Source: an uncultured bacterium (GTDB lineage: Bacteria; UBA4055). Taken from it: a stretch of DNA of 13,896 nt. The notes below the pieces were generated by a model, which ran no database searches, was not told the origin of the DNA, and worked only from the letters and a program-made list of their open reading frames with translations. The stretch lies in NCBI GenBank assembly GCA_937873545.1, contig CALMWI010000396.1, forward strand, positions 1-13,896. The letters run 5' to 3'. Positions 1 through 7,395 of this stretch are shown in pieces; position 1 is the first letter of the stretch; every line of letters begins with the position of its first letter. The translations under genes and the position numbers were made by a program.

Positions 1-28
1 AACGCCCTTTTTATTCAGCCTGAAAATT

Positions 29-1453
29 TTATAGATATTTGTAGAAAGCTTTGTATGCTTTGTATGTGTGGTAAATATCCGCTTTTGAAGCAACTTCAAA
101 AGGAGAATGCATGGACAGAAGTGCTGTTCCGCAGTCAACTACATCCATTCCGTATTTGGCCAGATATTTTGCTATCGTTCCGCCGCCGCCCTGATCGACT
201 TTCCCCAGTTCTGAAGACTGCCACAGGACTTTGTCCTTGTTCAGCGCTTTTCTTAGGTCGGCCACGAATTCGGCGTGAGCTTCGTTCGATCCGCTTTTTC
301 CGCCCGATCCTGTAAATTTGGTAACGCATACTCCGTATCCCATTTTCGCAGCGTTCATAGGTTCATTAACGCTTTTCCATTCAGGATCGATCCCCGCGTT
401 AACATCTGAAGATAACAGTTTTGAATTTTCAAGTGCTTTGATAAGCGTGTTATAATCTCCGAGTCCGTAAAGATTCAGCACATCGTTCACCATTCTTTCG
501 ACTATGTTGGAGTCAGCTCCCGCATTGCCTGCAGAACCGATCTCTTCCTTGTCGAAGAACACCATCATTATATTTTTCTTAAACTCTTTATCTTTCATAT
601 CGAAGATCGCTTTCATGCCGAGATAAGCGCAAATTCTATCATCCTGTCCGTGAGCGCCGACAAAGCTTCTGTCGAATCCGATATCCTTAGCTTCACCTGC
701 CGGAACAAGCTGAAGTTCAGCGGAAACGAAATCTTCTTCTTTGATGCCGTATTCTTTATTCAGATAATCAAGAATCGCAAGTTTGATCGCGTCTTTTCCG
801 GTTTTAAATTTGTATGGTATCGAGCCTACAAGAATGTTCAGCTGTTCGCCTTCTATTATTTTTGCGGGTGTTTTCTGATACTGATCCTGAGCAAGGTGAG
901 GAAGAATGTCATTGATCGTGAATACAAAATCATCCGGTTTTTCACCGATAGATACATTTATCGCTTTTCCGCTTTCAGTTACGATCACACCGTGAAGAGC
1001 TAACGGCCTGGTCACCCACTGATATTTTTTTATTCCGCCGTAATAGTGCGTTTTCATATAAGCCATATCTTCAGATTCATAAAGCGGAATCTGCTTCAGA
1101 TCGAGCCTGGGAACATCAATGTGAGCGCCGTTTATCAAAAGACCGTCTTTAAGAGTTTTCGGATCTTTTATTACAAGCAATGCACCGCAAACTCCGTCAT
1201 AGTTTATGAAAAGTTTTCTGTCGGTCTTTTTAGCTTTCTTTATATCAACGAAACCGAATTTTTTCGAAAGTTTCTCGACCGTGAACATAGCTTCTCTTTC
1301 GGTCTTGCTGTTGTTTAAAAAGCTTTTATAATCTTCCGACAATGTCATGATCTCGTCAAATTCTTTTTTCGGAATATTTTCCCAAGCATTCTTTTTCTTG
1401 AACAGAAGCTTCTCTCCGAGTTTTTCCAGATCGCTTTTCTTCTTTTCTGCCAT
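29..1453 (-). CDS. M18 family zinc aminopeptidase
   Basis: A 474-residue cytoplasmic metallo-aminopeptidase of the M18 (aminopeptidase I / aspartyl aminopeptidase) family, which removes N-terminal residues from peptides using a two-metal centre. Candidate metal ligands and catalytic residues appear in family order: H111 in GAHIDVPRLD, D271/D272 in GAHGQDDRICAY, the glutamate pair E303-E304 in FFDKEEIGSAG, D350 in LSSDVNAG, and H449 in LLSMHSPFE near the C-terminus. The QGGGGT turn at about 421-426 is also typical. There is no signal peptide; the N-terminus is lysine-rich and charged. The start is supported by GGAG (1460-1463 on the complementary strand) 6 nt before the ATG and by a promoter-like pair further upstream. 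It appears to be a single-gene unit. Length and motif set suggest an intact enzyme; substrate preference cannot be read from sequence. Confidence 0.93.
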   Translation of the reverse strand: MAEKKKSDLEKLGEKLLFKKKNAWENIPKKEFDEIMTLSEDYKSFLNNSKTEREAMFTVEKLSKKFGFVDIKKAKKTDRKLFINYDGVCGALLVIKDPKTLKDGLLINGAHIDVPRLDLKQIPLYESEDMAYMKTHYYGGIKKYQWVTRPLALHGVIVTESGKAINVSIGEKPDDFVFTINDILPHLAQDQYQKTPAKIIEGEQLNILVGSIPYKFKTGKDAIKLAILDYLNKEYGIKEEDFVSAELQLVPAGEAKDIGFDRSFVGAHGQDDRICAYLGMKAIFDMKDKEFKKNIMMVFFDKEEIGSAGNAGADSNIVERMVNDVLNLYGLGDYNTLIKALENSKLLSSDVNAGIDPEWKSVNEPMNAAKMGYGVCVTKFTGSGGKSGSNEAHAEFVADLRKALNKDKVLWQSSELGKVDQGGGGTIAKYLAKYGMDVVDCGTALLSMHSPFEVASKADIYHTYKAYKAFYKYL

Positions 1454-1498
1454 TTGTTGCTCCTTCTATTTTAAATTTTACATACAAAACAGGTTTTA

Positions 1499-1527
1499 AA
1501 TTTAACCCTAAACTGTAAAATAGTCAA
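1499..1527 (-). promoter_or_regulatory. Predicted sigma70-type promoter of the M18 aminopeptidase gene
   Basis: On the minus strand TTGACT (1522-1527) is followed after exactly 17 bp by TAAATT (1499-1504). This places the start of transcription near 1492, about 40 nt before the ATG at 1453. The element lies in the 80-bp gap after nth, so the aminopeptidase probably has its own promoter rather than depending on read-through. Seen by eye only. Confidence 0.5.
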
Positions 1528-1533
1528 TATTAT

Positions 1534-2175
1534 TTACTTTTTCCTTGCCGGACAATCTTTTACTTTGCAATCGAAACACTTTGGCCCGATCGGTCTGCAG
1601 ATGGTCTGACCGAAAGCGACCATTAGATCGTTTATTTCGCTCCAGTATTTTTTCGGGATTTTATCCATAAGTGCGAATTCAGTTTCTTCTGGTGTTTTTG
1701 TTGATACTGCTCCCCAGCGGTTCGATATTCTGTGAACATGCGTGTCAACGCAGATCGTATCCTGCCCGTATCCGAGTGAGAGGACAAGATTTGCGGTCTT
1801 TCTGCCGACTCCCTTGAAAGCTACAAGCTCTTCTAATGAATCAGTCACTTTTGAATCGTATTTATCAATTAGTATTTGAGATGTTTCAATTATAGTTTTA
1901 GCCTTGGTTTTATAAAATCCGACGGGAAAAATCAATTTCTGTATTTCATACTCAGAAAGTTTAATCATTTTTTCCGGAGTATCAGCTTTCTCGAACAGCC
2001 TGTATGATGCTTTGGCAGTCACATCGTCTTTTGTGCGCAGTGATAATAATGTGCTGATGAGTACCTTGTACGGATCTTTAGTCTGAACTGATATCAGAGT
2101 AACAATAGGCGCATTCCATTTCTTATATTCTTCTCTTAGAATCTTTATGTTCTCTACGAATTTATTTTTATCCAT
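1534..2175 (-). CDS. nth: Endonuclease III (DNA glycosylase / AP lyase)
   Basis: A 213-residue base-excision-repair enzyme that removes oxidised pyrimidines from DNA and nicks the abasic site. The helix-hairpin-helix is FKGVGRKTANLVL at about 120-132 with the catalytic lysine K126, followed by the catalytic aspartate D144 in CVDTHVHRISNRWG. The C-terminus has four cysteines for the 4Fe-4S cluster (C193, C200, C203, C208) spaced C-X6-C-X2-C-X4-C; the E. coli enzyme has X5 in the last interval. The segment STLLSLRTKD stands where E. coli has an LS-Q-TD type motif; an RTKD form is familiar from archaeal and some deep-branching bacterial Nth proteins. The start is the ATG preceded by a modest AAGG. 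It is transcribed divergently from the phosphoesterase gene, with 67 bp between them. Confidence 0.95.
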   Translation of the reverse strand: MDKNKFVENIKILREEYKKWNAPIVTLISVQTKDPYKVLISTLLSLRTKDDVTAKASYRLFEKADTPEKMIKLSEYEIQKLIFPVGFYKTKAKTIIETSQILIDKYDSKVTDSLEELVAFKGVGRKTANLVLSLGYGQDTICVDTHVHRISNRWGAVSTKTPEETEFALMDKIPKKYWSEINDLMVAFGQTICRPIGPKCFDCKVKDCPARKK

Positions 2176-2188
2176 TTTAAAACCTTAT

Positions 2189-2217
2189 TTGAATTTTTTC
2201 GTTTAAAGTGTTAAATT
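2189..2217 (+). promoter_or_regulatory. Candidate promoter of the phosphoesterase gene
   Basis: TTGAAT (2189-2194), a 17-bp spacer and TAAATT (2212-2217) lie in the divergent nth/phosphoesterase gap. The arrangement is the same as at the aminopeptidase promoter, with the same -10 hexamer. Transcription would start near 2224, about 20 nt before the ATG. The match is moderate and the region is AT-rich, so chance is possible. Confidence 0.35.
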
Positions 2218-2242
2218 TAGCTGAAATTTTGAGAAAAAGCCA

Positions 2243-3130
2243 ATGTCAAAAATGTATTGCATCATAATTATCCTCACTACTCTGAGCTGTTATTCTAAAG
2301 AACCTGTTTTCTCATTTGCTGTATTTTCTGATAATCATGGAGAAGGAATTGAAAAAATTGAATTCAAACGGATGGCGGATTGGATCGGATCTAACAAATG
2401 CAGTTTCGTGATCGGGAACGGCGATCATGTTCAGGCAAAAACAAAAAATAATTTTATCGAATTTCTAAAAAACAATAAATGGTGGTATAATAATTTTTAC
2501 CCGACAATAGCTGATAACGAGAATGGACATTTCGGCAAGAATCAGGCTGACTGGGGATCGGGTGGTAAACTATTTGATCTGACTGATATCAGGTCACGAA
2601 AAAATGTTGATTTTGCAGAGAATGGAGTCGAATACCACGCAGTAATAAGTGAGAAAGGATTTAATATTCATTTTATTTCGCTGCATTATCCCGATCAGCC
2701 GGATATTGATTCAATTGCATTTAAAGAAATATCTAAAAGATATATGGTTGAAACATTAAAAAGCCTTGATAAGCAAGAAAATGATATTATCATTGTTAGT
2801 GCTCATTCGAGGCTCGGATACTGGCTGGATAAACTGAATGCGGAACAAAAAAAGATCGTGAATGAAAAAGCCGACCTTGTTTTTTCGTCCACAACTCATG
2901 TATTTCACATTTTTTCCGAGAATGGAGATGCGGGACCGATAGCTGTAAATACCGGATCAATTACTAGGCCGAGACTTTGGAGTTCTCCTGGATTTCTTAT
3001 GGTAGATGTGTATAGCGGACCTGCAAAGATCGAAGTTTCATATATTGACTGCTCGAAAAAGGAATTCAAGCGTCCACAACTTTATTTCAAAGCTTCAAAG
3101 ATTATAAACGGGCTGATCACCAAGTTCTAG
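2243..3130 (+). CDS. Exported calcineurin-like metallophosphoesterase
   Basis: A 295-residue protein of the calcineurin-like phosphoesterase superfamily, whose members hydrolyse phosphomono- or diesters with a dinuclear metal site. Metal-binding motifs appear in order: D30-x-H32 (FSDNHG), G59-x-D61-H62 (GNGDH), H188 (SAHSR) and H219/H222 (THVFH, in place of the usual GHxH). The third motif, normally GNH[DE], is degenerate; DNENGHF at 91-97 is the likely equivalent, with N92 the candidate ligand. The N-terminus has a short hydrophobic stretch (5-15) ending LTTLSC, which resembles a lipoprotein or Sec signal, but the positions before the cysteine do not fit a strict lipobox. The substrate is unknown. 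The gene stands alone between nth (divergent) and a convergent unknown gene. An internal ATG at codon 4 is an alternative start. Confidence 0.78.
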   Translation: MSKMYCIIIILTTLSCYSKEPVFSFAVFSDNHGEGIEKIEFKRMADWIGSNKCSFVIGNGDHVQAKTKNNFIEFLKNNKWWYNNFYPTIADNENGHFGKNQADWGSGGKLFDLTDIRSRKNVDFAENGVEYHAVISEKGFNIHFISLHYPDQPDIDSIAFKEISKRYMVETLKSLDKQENDIIIVSAHSRLGYWLDKLNAEQKKIVNEKADLVFSSTTHVFHIFSENGDAGPIAVNTGSITRPRLWSSPGFLMVDVYSGPAKIEVSYIDCSKKEFKRPQLYFKASKIINGLITKF

Positions 3131-3198
3131 AAGGAGTTCCGATCTTAGTACAAAAGATAAGTCGTTACCTTCTTTAGCTGCCGGTACGAGTGAAATTC

Positions 3199-3792
3199 TT
3201 AAGTATATTTCCTTTTCAATATCTCTGAAGTGATTATCGCGCTTCTCAATTTTATTTTTGAATCTAAAAAGCTGACCTTGGGATGTTTCTTATTTATCGG
3301 AGTAACATTTTCCTGCGGGGATCTCCTGACGGAATCCATATAAGCGTCACCTTTAACTTCCTCGTAATTTACATTCCTTTCTTCGTTCACAGACATTTCA
3401 TCATAAGATTTAAATTCGGTTTCATAAGATCTTGCAACCGAATCGTAATCCTTTTCAGGCGTATCATATGTATAGGTCTCTTTTAGTATATCCTCTGAAT
3501 TCCTTTCATCATAACTTACAGGCTTAGTAGAATATTCTTTTTCACCGGCAGGTTTAATCTGTTCAGCGGGTTTCTTCATTTCGGAAAATGTTTTCGAGCT
3601 GGTCGTTTCATTTTTAAGTCCTTTTAGCTGCCTTAGAAGTTCCCCAAGTTGAGGAGGCGGTTCATTGGCAGATGTTCTTTTATGCTTATCATTAAATACT
3701 GTTGGCTGCTGCTGGGAGGCCTGTTTTTTCTTATTCTTCGAAACAATCGAAGAAATTATTATTATTATTATGAATATTATTATATTTTCCAT
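3199..3792 (-). CDS. Membrane-anchored protein of unknown function, conserved-looking C-terminal tail
   Basis: I do not recognise this 197-residue protein as a named family. Residues 3-18 form an extremely isoleucine-rich membrane anchor (runs of ATA codons), followed by KNKKK, which favours a cytoplasmic body. The middle (about 25-165) is hydrophilic, low-complexity and rich in Glu, Lys, Ser and Tyr, with repeated tyrosine-acidic patches (such as SYDE, TYDT, DYDS, NYEE), and is probably disordered. The end, about 172-196, looks folded and contains LRSAIITSEILKRKY. This resembles the '...R.AI..SEIL..' endings I recall from small hypothetical proteins in several bacterial phyla, but that is memory and not a search result. 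A strong Shine-Dalgarno (GGGAGGAG) precedes the ATG. It lies downstream of floA, separated by a terminator hairpin, so a link to the FloA/NfeD membrane system is possible but inferred. Confidence 0.72.
   Translation of the reverse strand: MENIIIFIIIIIISSIVSKNKKKQASQQQPTVFNDKHKRTSANEPPPQLGELLRQLKGLKNETTSSKTFSEMKKPAEQIKPAGEKEYSTKPVSYDERNSEDILKETYTYDTPEKDYDSVARSYETEFKSYDEMSVNEERNVNYEEVKGDAYMDSVRRSPQENVTPINKKHPKVSFLDSKIKLRSAIITSEILKRKYT
3755..3770. repeat. ATT trinucleotide repeat
   Basis: Five perfect ATT units plus one base lie within the codons for the isoleucine-rich membrane anchor of the unknown protein encoded at 3199-3792. Slippage here would add or remove single isoleucines rather than shift the frame. 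Confidence 0.85.
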
Positions 3793-3810
3793 ATAAAGCT
3801 CCTCCCTTAA

Positions 3811-3850
3811 TAAAAATTAAACGAACGGACAGATTTTCCTGTCCGTTCGT
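3811..3850 (-). terminator. Intrinsic terminator after floA
   Basis: A perfect 12-bp inverted repeat, ACGAACGGACAG (3821-3832) and CTGTCCGTTCGT (3839-3850), encloses a 6-nt loop. On the minus strand it starts about 9 nt after the floA stop and is followed by the T-rich TTAATTTTTA (3811-3820). This is a good Rho-independent terminator for the ybbR-nfeD-floA transcript. The Shine-Dalgarno of the next minus-strand gene begins right behind the T-tract, so partial read-through or an undetected promoter is needed to express that gene. Confidence 0.82.
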
Positions 3851-3859
3851 AAACACACA

Positions 3860-4840
3860 TTAACTATTTTCACCCGGTCCGGTAATATTTTCTCTCATAG
3901 TAGTATCAGCCTGGATATTTTTCATTTTATAATAATCCATGACTCCAAGATTACCTTTTCTAAAAGCATCCGCCATCGCCATCGGTACTTGAGCTTCTGC
4001 TTCTACGACCTTTGATCTCATCTCAACAACTCTTGCCTTCATCTCCTGCTCCTGAGCTACGGCCATCGCTCTTCTTGTTTCTGCTTTAGCCTGTGCCACC
4101 TTCAGATCTGATGACGCCTGATCAGCCTGTAATTCGGCACCAACGTTCTTGCCGACATCCACATCAGCTATATCAATAGAAAGTATCTCAAAAGCAGTGC
4201 CTGAATCTAGACCTTTTTCAAGAACTTTTTTAGATATAAAATCAGGATTTTCAAGAACGACTTTATATGTTTCTGACGATCCTATCGCAGATACGATACC
4301 CTCGCCGACTCTTGCTATGATAGTTTCTTCAGTTGCACCACCGACTAAAGTTTTAATATTTGTTCTTACAGTTACCCTCGCTTTTGCCCATAGCTGAATA
4401 CCGTCTTTGGCGACAGCGCCTATCTTACCCGTTGTTGGAGCGTCGATCACTCTTGGATTTACGGAAGTCTGAATAGCCTCAAGGATGTTTCTTCCGGCAA
4501 GGTCAATTCCGCAGGCCATAGTAAAATTCAGTTCTATGCCCGCCTTGTCAGCAGCTATCAGAGCAGTCACGACCCTCAAAACATTTCCTCCTGAAAGGTA
4601 ATGAGTCTCAAGATCGTTTGTTGTCAGAGGAATTCCTGCTTTAGTGGCTGTTATCAGCGCATTGACTATTACGAAAGGCGGAACTTTTCTCAGCCTCATT
4701 CCCACGAGAGAACCCAGAGATACTTTAACGCCTGCGAAAAGGGCGTTGATCCATAACGGAATAGGCACAAATGAAATGAAGATCGAAAACCCTATCAGGG
4801 CTACGATTCCGATGATGATAATGAGTGCGGCTGTTGGCAT
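3860..4840 (-). CDS. floA: Flotillin-like membrane protein FloA
   Basis: A 326-residue FloA (former UPF0365/YqfA) protein. In bacteria where it has been studied it forms foci in the membrane and organises functional membrane microdomains. The N-terminus carries a hydrophobic anchor at about 4-25 and a second hydrophobic segment at about 28-46, then the characteristic GMRLRKVPPFVIVNALITA and the SPFH/PHB-type domain to about 230. A charged, alanine- and glutamate-rich coiled-coil region follows at about 236-290 (QADQASSDLKVAQAKAETRR), then a short tail. Length matches the family (about 330). The start is preceded by GGAG. It is 26 bp downstream of nfeD; the nfeD-floA pair is a well-known conserved arrangement (yqeZ-yqfA in Bacillus subtilis). 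Expression likely ends at the hairpin immediately downstream. Confidence 0.95.
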   Translation of the reverse strand: MPTAALIIIIGIVALIGFSIFISFVPIPLWINALFAGVKVSLGSLVGMRLRKVPPFVIVNALITATKAGIPLTTNDLETHYLSGGNVLRVVTALIAADKAGIELNFTMACGIDLAGRNILEAIQTSVNPRVIDAPTTGKIGAVAKDGIQLWAKARVTVRTNIKTLVGGATEETIIARVGEGIVSAIGSSETYKVVLENPDFISKKVLEKGLDSGTAFEILSIDIADVDVGKNVGAELQADQASSDLKVAQAKAETRRAMAVAQEQEMKARVVEMRSKVVEAEAQVPMAMADAFRKGNLGVMDYYKMKNIQADTTMRENITGPGENS

Positions 4841-4866
4841 TTTTTACTCCTTTTTTAAATTTGTAT

Positions 4867-6174
4867 CTATATTTCTTCTTTTATTACGATGATTTTATTT
4901 CCTTCGACCTTATCAACCTTAATTCTCTCGCCGGTAAGAATGAACTCGCTTTTTGAAATCGCTTGATATACTTCGCCTTCTATTTCTATCTTTCCGGTCA
5001 GTTTAAGATCTGCGGTCACTTTTCCTGATTTACCTACAAGATCTTTATAAAATTTAGTATCGCTCACACCTGCGGCTTTTTCACTCTGATTTCTTACTAT
5101 TATGAAATCAAGAAATTTAGTATCAGGCAGATACTTAACCATAAAATAAATTCCGATTATCGATAGCAGGAATGAGCTGCTCAGCGTAGCACCTGCATTC
5201 ATAAGATCATTTCCCGTCGGGTTGTCTCCTACAAGTGTCATAAAAAAAGATGCCAGAATTGCGATTATACCCAAAACCCCCGTAAAACCGAAGCCGGGTA
5301 ATATTATAAGCTCGATACCCAATAAAACAAGTCCTGTAAGGAACACAATTATTTCAACATGATCGGCCAGATTAATCACATAATGCGAGCCGAAGAACAG
5401 AACTAAAGCGATCAATCCAACTGTTCCGCCTACACCCCATCCTGCGGTTTTAATTTCGAAGATCAGACCGAGGAAGGCAAGAGTCATAAGCAGAGAGCTT
5501 ATGATAGGATTGGTCAGGAATCTCACTATTCTCTCGGCCATTGTAATAGTCAATTCTTTAACATCTGTTGAGGCTATGCCCAAATAAGCATACATTTGAT
5601 CGTCGGTATGAACTATGGTATCGCACATCTGATGTTGTAAAGCTTCTATCGCCGTAAGCGTGACAAGTTTGCCTTTTTCGTTAATCCCTTCAATAACGAT
5701 GTCCTCGTCAACCATAGCTTTGGCGATCTCTTTATTTCTTCCGTTTATCTCGGCGGTCGAACCAATTTCCGATCGGAAATAAGATTGTGTTTTTTCGGAT
5801 TGTTTTTCTCCCGCTTCATCCACGACAGTAGCTGCGCCTATTGAACTTCCGTCAGCCATAATAATTTTTTTACAGCTTAATGCTATTAATGCGCCTGCGC
5901 TTATCGCCCTCTTGTTGATATAGGCAACTGTAGGTATTGTAGAATTTAGTATATCATCCTTTATTTTCGTGGCTGAATCTACTCTTCCCCCGAAGGTGTT
6001 TATCTCGAAGATTATCATATCTGATTTATCTTCTACTGCAGTTTTAATTCCTCTTTCTATATAGAAGGCAACTCCGTTATCTATCATGCCTTCGACTTTG
6101 ATCAGAGTGGCTTTCTCAGCCATCAGCCCTGTGAATACTACTGACAGGATCAGGATCATTACATAATTTTTCAT
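4867..6174 (-). CDS. nfeD: NfeD-type membrane serine protease (long form)
   Basis: A 435-residue long-form NfeD protein: signal or anchor (1-19), an extracytoplasmic ClpP/SppA-like protease domain (about 22-200), a multi-helix membrane region (about 222-347) and a C-terminal OB-like NfeD barrel (about 378-433). The protease domain shows NTFGGRVDSA, the nucleophile S92 in KRAISAGALIA and the candidate general base K128 in EKTQSYFRSE. This is the Ser-Lys dyad arrangement known from the archaeal 1510-N protease, which was shown to cleave stomatin. The family is thought to act with SPFH proteins, and floA lies 26 bp downstream. The start is chosen from GGAGG 4 nt upstream and the signal-like N-terminus. 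ybbR ends 21 bp upstream, so the genes are probably co-transcribed. Confidence 0.94.
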   Translation of the reverse strand: MKNYVMILILSVVFTGLMAEKATLIKVEGMIDNGVAFYIERGIKTAVEDKSDMIIFEINTFGGRVDSATKIKDDILNSTIPTVAYINKRAISAGALIALSCKKIIMADGSSIGAATVVDEAGEKQSEKTQSYFRSEIGSTAEINGRNKEIAKAMVDEDIVIEGINEKGKLVTLTAIEALQHQMCDTIVHTDDQMYAYLGIASTDVKELTITMAERIVRFLTNPIISSLLMTLAFLGLIFEIKTAGWGVGGTVGLIALVLFFGSHYVINLADHVEIIVFLTGLVLLGIELIILPGFGFTGVLGIIAILASFFMTLVGDNPTGNDLMNAGATLSSSFLLSIIGIYFMVKYLPDTKFLDFIIVRNQSEKAAGVSDTKFYKDLVGKSGKVTADLKLTGKIEIEGEVYQAISKSEFILTGERIKVDKVEGNKIIVIKEEI

Positions 6175-6195
6175 ATATCCTCCATCTTAATGTTA

Positions 6196-7164
6196 TCAGT
6201 ACTGAATAGCTTTAACTTCATTGACAGCGCTCTCCCAATCAAGCTTTATTTCAGATATTATCTTCAAAGGAATTTTATTTGTTGATTTATCCAGCTTGGA
6301 AGCATCGGCTGTAACAATAAAATCTCCTGAGTTTATCATATGAAGTTCGTTTACAGGACCGGTAACATTTATGTCGATTGCGACAGGATCGATTATCAGA
6401 TTGATCTTATCTGGTTTATTTAATATTTTAACCGGCGTTTTAAATGTGGTCACGCCTTTCCTTACTATCATCTGAAAAGCGGATACTGTTCTGCTCGAAT
6501 ATTTTATTGAAGCGCTGTCAGGCAGTAAAAGAGAAATCTTCTCTGATAAATCTTTATCGAGGTCCTTCTTGAAGATTTTAACTGATTCAACATGTTTAAT
6601 GTTTTTAACTTTAGATTCCGGACCGGAAACTATAACAGATTCGGGCTGCTGAATGAATTTTCCTGTTCTGAGATAGCCGGGTCTTATATCTATTTCTGCA
6701 TTAAGAACAATAGGTACTTTTTTTATCTCCAGCCTGTCAAATTGAATTATTACTTCAACAGGCTGATAGATTGATACAGCATCGATATCTTTGTTCGAGG
6801 TGTTGACGAACTGGTCAGTGCTTAATCTAACATTAACCGAGTCTGTAAACCCTGATGCGTCGATCTCAAGAAAGATCTCGTTGTTAAAATCAGACATAAG
6901 AAGAGCTTTGCCTTTTGATCTTATCTTCATTCGTACATGGCTAGGCACAGGATTCAGAAGGGTCTTTCCTTTCGGTATATTTGAAATACTTATCGGAATA
7001 TTAAGTACGGTTTCAAAATTTTTCTGAAGATTAATGTAAAACCAGAGAACTAAACTCAGCGCGAAAAATATTATTTTTGTAGCAAAGTTCTTTCTCACTG
7101 AATTTATCAGAAACACAATAATATCTTTAAAAGCCTGATTTCCGGATTTCTTCGCTTTGCTCAT
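6196..7164 (-). CDS. YbbR-repeat membrane protein (CdaR-like)
   Basis: A 322-residue protein with a positively charged N-terminus, one transmembrane helix (about 28-46, ending LVLWFYINLQ) and an extracytoplasmic part made of three YbbR-type repeats (about 50-142, 143-235 and 240-315). The second repeat carries the clearest signature, QQPESVIVSGPESKV. The arrangement of an N-terminal helix followed by tandem YbbR domains is that of CdaR, the regulator of the diadenylate cyclase CdaA in Firmicutes. No cdaA lies in this window, so a role in c-di-AMP control is not shown here. It is the first gene of a run ybbR-nfeD-floA, with 21 bp before nfeD. A promoter-like pair lies about 36 bp upstream of the ATG. 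Confidence 0.85.
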   Translation of the reverse strand: MSKAKKSGNQAFKDIIVFLINSVRKNFATKIIFFALSLVLWFYINLQKNFETVLNIPISISNIPKGKTLLNPVPSHVRMKIRSKGKALLMSDFNNEIFLEIDASGFTDSVNVRLSTDQFVNTSNKDIDAVSIYQPVEVIIQFDRLEIKKVPIVLNAEIDIRPGYLRTGKFIQQPESVIVSGPESKVKNIKHVESVKIFKKDLDKDLSEKISLLLPDSASIKYSSRTVSAFQMIVRKGVTTFKTPVKILNKPDKINLIIDPVAIDINVTGPVNELHMINSGDFIVTADASKLDKSTNKIPLKIISEIKLDWESAVNEVKAIQY

Positions 7165-7199
7165 GACAGAAATTTTCCTACACTGAATTTCATCACAGT

Positions 7200-7228
7200 A
7201 TTTTAACTCAATTTTGTTTCAATGTAAA
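7200..7228 (-). promoter_or_regulatory. Predicted promoter of the ybbR-nfeD-floA operon
   Basis: On the minus strand TTTACA (7223-7228), a 17-bp spacer and TAAAAT (7200-7205) each match 5 of 6 consensus sigma70 positions. Transcription would start near 7193, about 30 nt before the ybbR-like ATG. This is the best promoter match in the window and backs onto the thiamine operon's promoter region. Confidence 0.6.
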
Positions 7229-7271
7229 GGATAAAAGAACAAACTTTTGTTGTTAAAAATGTTAAAAAAAA

Positions 7272-7303
7272 TTACTTTTTTAAGAAATCTTTGCTTATAT
7301 TTG
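7272..7303 (+). promoter_or_regulatory. Candidate promoter of the thiamine operon
   Basis: TATATT (7296-7301) is a 5-of-6 match to a -10 element and would start transcription near 7308, immediately before the TPP aptamer. The -35 side is poor; TTACTT (7272-7277) is the nearest candidate. The same site reads TATATTTG (7296-7303), which also fits the TAnnTTTG -7 element of Bacteroidota, but no matching -33 TTG is present at the right distance. Confidence 0.4.
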
Positions 7304-7309
7304 TCTTCG

Positions 7310-7395
7310 GCCCTGGGGGCGCCGGAAAACCGGCTGAGAGGGATTAACCCGACCCTTGGAACCTGATGCGGATAATACCGACGGAGGAAAGCGGC
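7310..7395 (+). ncRNA. TPP riboswitch (THI element) aptamer
   Basis: The conserved core of the thiamine pyrophosphate aptamer is present. It has GGGGGCGCC (7315-7323), a GCCGG/CCGGC hairpin with an AAAA loop (7321-7334), the pyrimidine-sensing CTGAGA (7334-7339), ACCCTTGGAACCTGAT (7351-7366) and the pyrophosphate-helix GGATAATACC (7370-7379). The end strands can form P1: GCCCT at 7310-7314 pairs with AGCGGC at 7390-7395 if one C is bulged. It sits 87 nt upstream of thiM and heads the thi operon. No hairpin with a T-run follows, so control is probably at translation initiation. The GGAGG at 7383-7387 lies inside the aptamer's 3' strand and is a possible ribosome binding site for the leader ORF that starts at 7396. 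Confidence 0.95.

Noticed and set aside
135..1318. Plus- and minus-strand open frames of 64-117 codons within the aminopeptidase region
   Set aside because: They lie in other frames of a well-conserved gene, show no family motifs and are rich in Arg, Phe or Ser as expected from antisense reading.
3131..3198. Possible bidirectional terminator in the convergent gap between the phosphoesterase and the unknown membrane protein
   Set aside because: Only short, distant complementarities (AGAAGG with CCTTCT, ATCTT with AAGAT) and no T-run; no convincing hairpin.
3755..3780. Phase-variable repeat switching the unknown membrane protein on or off
   Set aside because: The repeat unit is three bases, so slippage keeps the frame and only alters isoleucine number.
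7296..7303. TATATTTG read as a Bacteroidota-type -7 element, suggesting that phylum
   Set aside because: No -33 TTG at the right distance, and other promoters in the window fit sigma70 -35/-10 spacing, so this alone does not support a phylum assignment.
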